From Madurella fahalii (taxonomy: Eukaryota; Ascomycota; Sordariomycetes; Sordariales), in assembly GCA_029876055.1 (NCBI GenBank), contig CM056876.1, positions 1 through 64,000 on the forward strand: a stretch of 64,000 nucleotides of DNA. The letters are read 5' to 3'. A model generated the notes under the pieces. That model saw only the letters and a list, made by a program, of their open reading frames with translations. It was not told the DNA's origin and did no database searches. The position numbers and the translations under genes were made by a program. Shown piece by piece: positions 1 through 9,399 of this stretch (position 1 is its first letter; every line of letters starts with the position of its first letter).

Positions 1-149
1 CCTAACCCTAACCCTAACCCTAACCCTAACCCTAACCCTAACCCTAACCCTAACCCTAACCCTAACCCTAACCCTAACCCTAACCCTAACCCTAACCCTA
101 ACCCTAACCCTAACCCTAACCCTAACCCTAACCCTAACCCTAACCCTAA
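1..149. repeat. Telomere, CCCTAA repeats
   Basis: An uninterrupted run of about 25 perfect CCCTAA units starts at base 1 and stops at base 149, where the sequence becomes AAGGAATTCC. The complementary TTAGGG strand would run outward, which is the expected orientation for the left end of a chromosome. TTAGGG is the usual telomere repeat of filamentous ascomycetes. The window therefore begins at a true chromosome end. Confidence 0.98.
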
Positions 150-244
150 GGAATTCCGTTAACTTATTTGTTATCCAGGTTAATATTAAGGCTATAAGTT
201 CCTAGTATTCCTTTAAACTCTGAATTGTAGTTCGGAAGTCTACT

Positions 245-410
245 AGGCTCTCGTCGGTTGTTATTAACGACATTGTTATTAGTATTATTATAAAGACGTT
301 GTTATTGACGTTGTTGTAACTACGACGTTATTAATATTATTATAACGACGACGTTATTGACGTTGTTATAATGACGACGTTGTTAACGTTGTTATAACGA
401 CGTTGTTGGG
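245..410. repeat. TAACGACG-like degenerate microsatellite
   Basis: Imperfect tandem units of the type TTATTAACGACG, GACGTTGTTATTGACG and TTATAACGACG fill this stretch. The units interconvert through C/T and G/A changes, as expected for a simple repeat that has been exposed to RIP. No coding potential is seen. Confidence 0.7.
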
Positions 411-619
411 CCGGGCGGTAGCTTTGAACGTACTCGATCTAGGGGTATCTCTTATCGAAGGTCTAGATGTAGTAGCAATAGGTATATAACTAGGCTGTAT
501 CTGACTGTAGGGCTGTCGAAGCTGATTGCCGAATGGGCTAGGTAAGCCGGCTAGGCGAGGTTAACTGAGCTGTCGGATCGGGTTGCTAGAGCAGCTAAGC
601 GGGTAAGGCTAACTGAACT

Positions 620-1750
620 GTTAGATCCGATTACTGAGCTAGGTAGACAGGCGAGGTAGAAACTCTCTACTAGTTAACCAGATTTAAATAGACTCTTTAC
701 CGGCCGACCTAATGTATAGAAACTCTTTACTGGCCTATCTAACGCAGATATAACGTAGTTTAGTTGAGCTGATTTAAATAAACTCCTAAGTGTCCTACCT
801 GACTTAGATATAATATAGTTCGGTTGACCTGACTTAGATAGACTCCCTACTACTCGACTTAATATAAAGAGACTCCCTACTAGTCTACCTAACTTAGATA
901 GACTCTCTACTAGCCTATCTACTTAGATAGATACTTTAGCAGCCGACCTGATTTAGAGAAACTCCCTACTGGCTAACCTAATATAGAGAAACTCTCTGCC
1001 GGCCGACTTGACTTAAATAGACTCTTTGCCAGCCGACTTGGTCTAAATAAATTCTCTACCGGCCGACCTGACTTAAGTAGACTCTCTACAAACCGACCTG
1101 AGTTAAATATAATATAGTCTAGCCTACCTAACTTAGATGCAATATAGTCTAGCTAACCTGACTTAGATAAACTCCTAGCCGGCCGACTTGATTTAGATAA
1201 ATTATCTGCCGGCTAACCTAACTTCGATAGACTCCTAGCCGGCTAACTTGATCCAGATAAATTCTCTACCGGCCGATCTAGCTTAGATAGACTCTCTACC
1301 GGCCGATCTAGCTTAGATAGACTCTCTACCGGCCGACCTGATTTAAATATAATATAGTCCGGCTAACCTTCTTAGAGAAACTCCCTCCTAGCTAACCTAT
1401 CTTAAATAGACTCCCTTCTAGCTGACCTGACTTAGATAGACTCCTCCTAACTGACCTAACTTATCCCTGCCGGCTAACCTATCTTAGATAAACTCCCTAC
1501 CGGCCGACCTAACTTAGATAGACTCTTTGCCGGTCGATTTTATCTAGCTAAACTGCCTTAGATAGAGTCCTAGCTACCCAGCTAACTTAGATACAGTCCC
1601 AGCTACCCGAACCTATCTAGATACAATCTTGTCTAGCTGAACCGACTTAGGTAGAGTCCTAGCCGGCTGAACTAACTTAGAGTTCCGGCTACCCGAATCT
1701 ACCTAGATACGATTTCGTCCGGCCGAGCTGACTTAGATAGAGTCCTGGCT
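620..1750. repeat. Subtelomeric degenerate satellite (unit about 40-60 bp)
   Basis: The motif pair ACTTAGATAGACTC and CTACCGGCCGACCTGA recurs many times with irregular spacing, for example near 1010, 1075, 1280, 1320 and 1500. Copies differ mainly by C/T and G/A transitions. No reading frame stays open. This is a decayed tandem array between the telomere and the transposon relics. Confidence 0.7.
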
Positions 1751-2400
1751 AGCCGATTAACAGTATAGGTCTCTTGCTGGGCGTAGCCCGGGTAAGCCGA
1801 TTGATTAGATATATCTAATTAACTCGCTTAGCTGTAGAACCTAGATACGATCTTATCCAGCCGAACTGACTTAGATAGAGTCCCGGTTAGCCGATTGACA
1901 GTACAGGTGTCTTCGCCGGGCGCAGCCCGGGCAAGCCAATTAATTGGATGCACCTGATTACTTAGCTATAGAACCTAGATACGATCTTGTCTAGCCGAAC
2001 TGACTTAATAGAGTCCCGGCTACCCGGATTGACTTAGATAGAGTCCTAGCTACCCAGCTAACTTAGATGCAGTTCCAGCTACCCGAACCTACCTAGATAC
2101 GATCTTGTCTAGCCGAACTAACTTATAGAGTCCCAGCTGGCCGAACTAACTTAGATAGAGTCCCGGCTAGCCGATTGACAGTATAGGTCTCTTCGCCGGG
2201 CGCAGCCCGGGCAAGCCGATTGATTGGGTGTACCTAATTAACCTGCTTAGCTATAGAACCTAGATACGATTTTGTCCGGCCGAACTGACTTAGAGTCCCG
2301 GCCGGCCGCTTGACAGCACAGGTCTCTTCGCCGGGCGCAGTCCGGACAAGCCGATTGATTGGGCATATCTGATTGGCCCGCTGCACTGCAGAACCCAAAC
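1751..2400. repeat. Subtelomeric repeat with a 138-bp unit
   Basis: A block beginning AGCCGATTRACAGTA and containing CGCCGGGCGCAGCCCGGGC starts at 1751, 1889, 2169 and 2304. The first two copies are exactly 138 bp apart. Each is followed by a GATTGATTGG-type segment and a TAGAACCTAGATACGAT-type segment. The third and fourth copies are separated from the first pair by the shorter satellite unit, so two repeat families are interleaved. The CCGGGCGCAGCCCGG core is itself close to palindromic. Confidence 0.75.
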
Positions 2401-2776
2401 CCCAACCCCAACCACAACACTGTTCCAACTCTATATATCTCAGCCCCCTTTGGTCGCACTAACCTGCATTTTCGCAGTAGGTAGCTCCTGATTGTTCTCT
2501 TTTGTTTGGTACCGGTTACACGATTTTTGGAGCAAAAAAGGTCATCCGTTTCTACTCGGGAAGTTTTTATCCGTTTCTACCCCCTGTTTTCGCATTGTGG
2601 CCCGTGCAACCCCCTACTTTTCATCCGTTTCTACTAGAAACGAATGGAGAATTGGGGATAGGTGCTCCTCCTCGGTTTTGCTGAATACAATTATATCGTC
2701 GATATAAGCTCTAACGAAGTGCTTATATAGCTCAAATAGCCTATCCGTCTATTGTTACCTAAAGGCAGGTGAGTTC

Positions 2777-3054
2777 TGTCAAAAGGATCATGTGCCAAAG
2801 GATCAGGATCACAGGATCTAGTGTGGGAGCTAAGCCCATGTACTCTATTGAGCTAAGGAAGACTGGCAGCTAACTGCGCCACGGTACGAATGCCATCCTG
2901 TACGCGTATCTCGTCTATAAAAGGAGCAAACTCTCCAGCAAAGATAGATGGACAGAAGGCAGAACAACAAGGGACAATCAACACAATCAAGACAAGACAC
3001 ACAAAAATCCTAAACTGTCATTTCCCAAGATTCAGAGGTGCCGTATTTCCGACA
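2777..3054 (+). mobile_element. Solo LTR A (278 bp), target duplication AGTTC
   Basis: The segment begins TGTCAAAAGGATC and ends CCGTATTTCCGACA, with TGTC/GACA terminal inverted ends. It is flanked on both sides by AGTTC (2772-2776 and 3055-3059), a perfect 5-bp target-site duplication. A TATAAAAGG box lies near 2916. There is no internal coding region between two LTRs, so this is a solo LTR left by LTR-LTR recombination. Removing it with one AGTTC copy rejoins the reading frame of the surrounding reverse transcriptase relic (FKNSPA meets the YIDD block), which independently confirms the insertion boundaries. Confidence 0.9.
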
Positions 3055-6000
3055 AGTTCTTGAAGCTTATAAGTATAACGTTAGATCTTTCGAGCTCTCG
3101 AGGACTTATAATGACCATTCGGTTATAGTACTCGGTTGTAATAGGGAGTTAATAGAAGAAGCCGGTAGTGTTGAATGCATTAAAGAACTTATTACCTTGA
3201 ATAGCAGCTATTATATCATCTTAGTCGGAAAGAGGGTAGATATCTAGAATCGTCTATACGTTCAAAGGACATAGGTCGACGACTATACAGTTCTTTATTT
3301 TGCTTGCAACCTCCCTCTTAACGATAAAGGCCAGGTAGGCGATAGCTGTAGGGCTATATATAAAGTCGAGTTTACTTGCTATGTATATTACGTCGAACTC
3401 GGTATCGAGAAATTCGCTATCCTTACGTTCTAATAGGTAAGCTCTAATAGGCCTTACCTTATTCTGCTATCCTTCGATAAGCTCGATCCTTATCTTCTGG
3501 TTCTCCGGTATTAGTACGATCTTACGGTAGTGGTATAGGTCATGCTTATCCAGAAGTGCCTTTACCTTTTCTGCTAGCCGGGGGTCCTTATTGTAGATGC
3601 TAATACTTACTGTAGATTTTATAATGGGTATGTCGTTAGGTTTCTCGATACTGTAGGATAGTATGTAATATTCGGGTTTCTGTAGTAGATATGAATCTTT
3701 ATCTGAGGATAGCTCCGTTGTATTGTAAGCCTCGTCTCGGAGTACCCTTATCTTTACGAGTTCCTTGTTATCCACTCCGATATAGGATTCAGCCCAGTTA
3801 TAGAATACTTCCTTCTATTCGATAGTAATCAGCTTATCGTCTCTGTTATTGAGCTCTATAATACGTCTGAACTTCTACCCTTTCCTGATCTTCAGTGGTT
3901 TATCAGATTTATTATATACTATAAAGGTCTTTATTATTTTCTAATCGACTCTAGTATCTACGACATCAGGGTATTCGGATATAAAATACATTACTAGTAT
4001 ATCGGAGTCTGTTGGGCTAATATATCTATTATTGGCCTTGAACGGCCTAGGAAGGTCGCTCTAGTATACCTAGTAGATACCTGACTGTCTTAGTATAATC
4101 GTTACTATTTGTACTGCTATAACTCGTCGAATGACTCCTTATAGGGTTCTTTTAATGATTTTACCTTCGACCTTTATATTAAATGCCGATTGAAATAAGT
4201 AAATTCCGTTGACGAAGTCGATACAAATGCTATATTTGACTATAAAGTCAGTACCGATTAATATCTTAGGTCCTAGTCCCTTAATTACGTTTACGCGAAC
4301 TTGGAAATATCTATTAACAGGTACTCCGTTAACCTTGCTAGGGATATAGAAGTCGAATTCTACTTGGATATCGATTTAGATATATAAACTGACTCCCTTA
4401 ACATAATACAGCTCGACTTTTATCTATCGAAGGTTCTTTACCTACTATACGATCTATTCCCGGTCTACTAGGTTTACGGAACTCCTGGTATCGAAACAAA
4501 CGTTAATCGGCTTGTCTCTGAGGTTAGAAGTGATACTGATTCTCAAGTAGGATGTTTTGGTTAGTACCTTAGTATACATCGTGATATAAGGGTTAACTTC
4601 GATAACCTATCCCTCGTTGAATATAAAGTAGGTATCCTCTGTTTTATCATCCTCGGCTTTATTAGTATTATCAGCTTTAACGTTCCTAGCTTCGAGCTCT
4701 ATATTAGTGCCATTTGTTTCGGGTCTTGGTAGCGGTGCCTTAAGTTTCTTCGTCTCAGGTTCTAGGCACAATGCTTTTGGTTGTTCCTTCTAGCTTTGCT
4801 ATCGCTAGTTAGGATAGTCTGAGTATCGCGGATACGGATTATATAGCTTGCCTTTATCTAGGTAGAAGGTTTCTTTATCGCTGCTATAGACTTCCTCGTC
4901 TATGTCTTCTAGTAGGAGGTATCCTACTTCTTTAAGCTATTAGGCTTCGTTGTCGGCTGCTTCGTCGCTACCGATAACGTAGGTTTCGTTGGTATAGGTA
5001 TATATACTGTCTAGATTACTTTATCTCTTAGCGAAGTAGCGTTTTCTCTAGAAGGTTTGTTTTCGCCCTCGGCCGTACCTACGGTCTCGGTCCTCTCGGG
5101 AATCGTCGGATCTGCCGTACTAGTTACTACAGCTAACCTAGGATCCGCCTCTTCTAATAGAGAATTCTCTATTCTACTAATTACTCGAGCTAAACTAGTT
5201 CCAGCTTCGCTCCCCTCTTAGGAACTAGTAGTCATTCTAGCTAAAATGTCGACTGAAGTTTCTATAGTTTCTCTATAGTTAACGGTTATACTACTCGTTA
5301 TTTGACATCTAATATACTTCCTCGTCTAATGGTTTGTAGGGGTTTATTTTCTCCTCTTCGATATCTACGTTGTATCCTACGTAGGTAGTAGTCTTCCTGG
5401 CTCCCAGAATATTACGGTACGCTACTCTATACTCTTTAACGTAGTCCAGGTACTCTATAAGGCTCGTGCCTTTCTTAGGTAGTCGGTATAGCTAACGAAG
5501 TTCGGGGTATAACTTGCTATACAGTCGTGTATATAGCTAGAGCAGTATATTATCTCCCTAGACCTATATATATCAGAAGAGTTCTATCGTAAACTTCTTA
5601 ATAGGCATATCATTAAGGTTGTCAGATACCGTATAACTATATTCGGATATCCAATGTTCTACGTCCTAAGGCTTAATACTAAATTTAGCTCGGATCTTAT
5701 CGGTCTAGCTAACGACTTCGATACAAAGTAAAGCCTTTTCAGTAATAGTAAGCTCTTTTTGATACTACTATAGTACCTTACCTCGTAGAAGTTAGTGCAT
5801 TCCCTTACGAAGTGTATCCGAGTTGGTATAAATGACGTTGGTATAGTCGTATACTACGTCGATCTATAGGTTGATATCTCGGTAATAGAGCTACTTCCTG
5901 TTATTGATATAGAAGAGATTGCTCTCGCTATACTTTTCGGGGTCCGCATCGATCTATAAGAGACCGACGTCGGTAATCTTCTAGTTTAACTGTATAGGTC

Positions 6001-6417
6001 AGGTGCCTAAGGTTAGGGTATAGTTGGAGCTATCGGAAGTAACGGGCTGTACGTCTCAGAGTCCATTAGTAAGGAGTCTTATAACGATTTCGATAATCCT
6101 TCGGTTAAGCTCATCGTTGTCGATAGCTAGAGCCGAAGTTTGGCTCCTCTGAATCCTATAGGGTCGTAGTTATTGACGATAAGGGTATCCGTCTAAGCGG
6201 GACCTCTATCGTCGTCGATAGGGTTCTAGATCCGCTTAGTCGGAGGTCGCCTTCGTATTCGTCTAGTAGGAAATCACTAGGTATTTACCTTGATATTGTT
6301 CCTATAAGTGGTAACGCTTTAGGATCCGATATAGTTGCTAATAGAAAGGTTTGGAATACTAGAGATACCTGTAACGAGAGTCTCTAGACGAAGGTCAGGA
6401 GGACCCGCCGAATGATG

Positions 6418-6625
6418 CTGGATGATGTCACGATACAGGATAGATAAGAACCCCGTGAGGGAACTCTCTCACGCGGGGCACTTCTGATCTGCAAGGATCA
6501 GTCTCTGTGTAATTGATAGGAGGCTGTTCACCAAGATATCGCCCGCTGGTCCAGGTCTTTTCGGTATCAAGACATCGTGGTCCATCTCCCTCAACGTGTT
6601 CCCAGAACAACCCCTTTACAATACC
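6418..6625. other. GC-richer insert inside the Gypsy relic
   Basis: This stretch is clearly less AT-rich and less TA-rich than its flanks and contains CCCCGTGAGGGAACTCTCTCACGCGGGG, an imperfect palindrome near 6452. It may be another later insertion, such as an LTR fragment, but no flanking target duplication could be found and no protein match was recognised. Confidence 0.35.
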
Positions 6626-7331
6626 CTTTAAATAGGGTTTTCTAGCAGCGATACCGTCCTTAGTATAGCTAGCATCTTATCTCCAGAAGAGCTTTCCTAA
6701 TTTAGCTTTGTTCGGTAGGTCCACTTGTAATAACTTACTGATCGTAATAATTGTATTGTTCTCGTCGGTAGCGGTATATTGTATTGCGCTAAGAAAGCTG
6801 TTCTTAGCGTTTTCGGGGTTAACGCTGCTCCCCTCGAATACATGGTAGTCGATTCCTCTGGTTGCTCAGGCTAGGGCGGGAGTCTGGCCTCTCTAATACG
6901 TTATATTGCCTTCTTAATATAATACTGAACGTACTACCTAGGTACGTAGTAGTCGAGTTTCCAACTGTCTAGGTAGTCTTCGAATTATACTTCTTCTGAA
7001 AACTCCTATTTGTAGGCAGAGGAAATGTCGCTCTCGACGAGTGATATAATGCTACGCAGCTTCCAAATAGCGTCGTCGGTCAACTTCTAGATAAAACTGA
7101 CTATCGGGTTATCGATAATAAACTTATATATCTGTCTCGCGCGTTCGAGGTCTTACTCGTTTATCTACTATAATCTCGCAGGATAGTCGTCAACGTTGAC
7201 AATTGCTGGTTCCGAATAGGATGCTCCTCTTGAGCTCGCTGAATGTACTCGCAGCGCCTCGCTTTAGCGCAAAGACGACGTCCTCGTCATCGGGAATGAC
7301 AAAGGTGAAGTTCAATTCTGGTAGTAGGCAC

Positions 7332-7592
7332 TGTCAAAAGGGTCAAGAAGCTAGATCCTGGATCTGCAAAACACGAACCTGGATCAGTGTGATCCGGATT
7401 AGTGCGACTCGGATAAGTGTGATCCGATCTCTCGGAGACCCGTTAACCCGGGTCTCCGTGGTCCAGGAAATTGGGAATAAGAAGGAAGCTCACCTCCGTT
7501 AGACAAGGAAGAAAACAAGACATCCTCAATTTACATCTGAATTTCCATCCCAAATTTAACTCCGAACGTTCAGAGGTGCTGTGCATCTGACA
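7332..7592 (+). mobile_element. Solo LTR B (261 bp), target duplication GGCAC
   Basis: The segment begins TGTCAAAAGGGTC and ends TTCAGAGGTGCTGTGCATCTGACA. It is bounded by GGCAC at 7327-7331 and again at 7593-7597, a perfect 5-bp duplication, with TGTCA/TGACA inverted ends. It shares its first ~13 bases and the TTCAGAGGTGC...GACA end with solo LTR A, while the middle differs, so the two are related but distinct subfamilies. It lies within the gag-like part of the Gypsy relic. The interior carries several GATCCGGAT-type units. Confidence 0.9.
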
Positions 7593-7839
7593 GGCACCAC
7601 TTATTACGAGGTTTCCGTCATAGCCTCGTAACTAGTGACCTCAATAGCATCAGCCTTGATACTGAGGTAGGCACTTCATAAACACTGGCATGATCTATAA
7701 CAAAGTAAGATATAATGATAGTTAATTGAGTGAAGGTCCTCTGAGGACAAATCTGAGGGGTCTTTATAGACGTATACGATAGCCCCTAGGCCGTCATCCC
7801 TAACAGGATATGGGCCCAGATCTGCTGAGCAGTGCTGGT

Positions 7840-8249
7840 CTCTGCCACGTAACAAAGGTAGTTCTCTAACACCTATACTGGCTGCTGTAGACCAATTGGC
7901 TAAAGGTACGATAACTATAATGCACGAGGTGGCCCTTCTTCGTATAGAAGTCTCGGCACTTCGAAAGGCCAATGAGAGGCTTAGTAAGTGACGGAGGGCC
8001 AAAAAAATACGTATACGGCTTGGAGGATCTCTTACTATACAAGAGGCACAGGATTTACTAGCTCAGAAAGCCGTAGATGAGCCAGAAAGCCAAGAAATAC
8101 AGCTCAATGGTAGTGGTGAAAGGGGATCTCGTACGAAGATTCGGTGCTATGGCTTGTGCGGCAAGCCTGGTTATAATGCACGCATCTATCAAGAGGTTGT
8201 AGAATCGTCTAATTCATCTATTTCTGGTTCGGTTATTATTATTTCCTAG
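7840..8249 (+). pseudogene. Pogo/Fot1-type transposase, decayed C-terminal part
   Basis: In one plus-strand frame this region encodes the characteristic tail of fungal pogo-family (DDE_1) transposases: a helical stretch with ALRKANERLSK and RRAKKIRIRLGGSLTIQEA, then DLLAQKAVDE, then a zinc-knuckle-like CYGLCGKPGYNAR, ending with TAG at 8247. One in-frame TGA interrupts it after ERLSK, where CGA to TGA is a RIP-type change. In the zinc knuckle the final CxC/H positions are altered (ARIY in place of the usual ART-C). The N-terminal and DDE catalytic parts are not present in readable form, so the copy is dead. Confidence 0.8.
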
Positions 8250-9128
8250 TGTTATAGTGGTATAATCATAGATAGTTGTTGTAAGTGGTAGGGCGTAGGT
8301 CATTCGCTTATATGGGCTACTCGCTTATAAAATACGTTATTTGTTAACTAAGCTTATAATAAGGACAGAAAGGAGTACTAAATTAATTTCTATATCTAAG
8401 GAATTATAGCTAGGATAACCCTACTTATATTATATAAAAGAAAATAGGTCCTCGATAAGTTCTAGCTCCTAGAGCGTTATCTAAGTCTGTTACGTGGTGG
8501 AAGCCCAGATGGGCCAGACGGCCAGGATCCCAGGGGTCATATGATCCTAGGATTCTGGAACCTTCCCTAGGCACTGGCCCATTCCTATCACATATTACTG
8601 GGCTCCTGCACTCTCGACAGTGCAAAATAGAGAACAACGAATTTGATCTTATTTTTCATTTTCCCACGCAACAAAGTCCCTCTAATTAAAGGGACCCTAT
8701 TTTCTAAGGATAGTTTCCTCTAACTTAATACCTACTATAACACTATTCTACTACAAGTTCAGAGAGCTTATTCATCTCGCTGTCCATTCCTATATATAGT
8801 GTCAGAAGGTGAAGACCTCCTTTTTACCTAGCACAGGGCAAGGTGAGAAACGGAAGGTTGGGATGGAACTACTTAACCTGTGAGAGCGGGAGACTCCTGC
8901 AACAAAGAGTACGGTCGGCAAGTACAGTGGTAGGTAGGTAGATTAATAGAGTAGAGATTCAAGGTTCAAATCTCAAGTGCAAAGCGTTTTTGCACAGTAA
9001 GTGCAATTGATCGTGTGTTTTGATTGTGTGTGTGTACGTGCCTGCGTAACTAACTTTTTACTATCGTCAATCCAGGATTTTGAGACGAGGGCGAACCTCC
9101 CTCTTATCCTTATTTCCTTGCATTGAAC
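8250..9128. other. Subtelomeric sequence without a recognised gene
   Basis: AT-rich sequence follows the transposase tail (TTATAAAATACG-type stretches near 8320). A GC-richer island lies at 8500-8620 and holds AGGATCCCAGG and GATCCTAGGATTC palindromes. GGTTCAAATC at 8960 resembles a tRNA B-box but no tRNA fold was found. No coding region is supported. Confidence 0.5.
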
Positions 9129-9360
9129 TACTGGGATCTAGATCCACGGATATAGGTCCGGACGTATACAGATCCCAGTAATCCGGGCTCTCGGATCACG
9201 TTTGATCCCATCGGATCACAGTGATCCGGATCCATAGATATGGGCCCAGATTCCAGGTGCAGGGATACGAAACTGTCACATAGGCACAGATACTGATTAC
9301 TGTGATCCGTAACCTCGGATCACAGTAATCCGGATCAGTGTCTGAGATCCAGCTCCAAAG
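9129..9360. repeat. Block of perfect inverted repeats built on GGATCACAGTAATCC
   Basis: Two clear hairpins are visible. TACTGGGATCT (9129-9139) is the exact reverse complement of AGATCCCAGTA (9170-9180). GATTACTGTGATCCG (9295-9309) pairs perfectly with CGGATCACAGTAATC (9316-9330) across a 6-base loop. Related GATCACNGTGATCCGGATC units lie between them and also inside solo LTR B. The arrangement resembles a fold-back element or a shattered palindromic repeat. No gene is encoded. Confidence 0.6.
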
Positions 9361-9399
9361 AGCCGGGTTTTTTATAGTTCAGTTCCACAGACCCAGATT

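Larger units (their letters stand above)
2640..7650 (-). mobile_element. Decayed Ty3/Gypsy-type retroelement
   Basis: Reverse-strand translation of 2650-2770 gives a reverse transcriptase block with the YIDD catalytic motif in the context HFVRAYIDD, preceded by FKNSPA encoded just beyond 3055. Further right come an open pre-RT segment (3467-3775) and a gag-like segment around 7200-7330, so the order on the minus strand is gag to pol. The rest is rich in stop codons, many of the TAG/TAA type that C-to-T change creates, and in TA dinucleotides, as expected after RIP. Two younger solo LTRs interrupt it (2777-3054 and 7332-7592). Subfamily and exact ends are not resolved, and no LTRs of this older element were identified. 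It cannot encode a functional product. Confidence 0.75.

Noticed and set aside
8925..8990. Possible tRNA or SINE (GTGGTAGGTAGG then GGTTCAAATC)
   Set aside because: A- and B-box-like words are present, but no acceptor stem or cloverleaf could be drawn and no poly(A) end or duplication was found.
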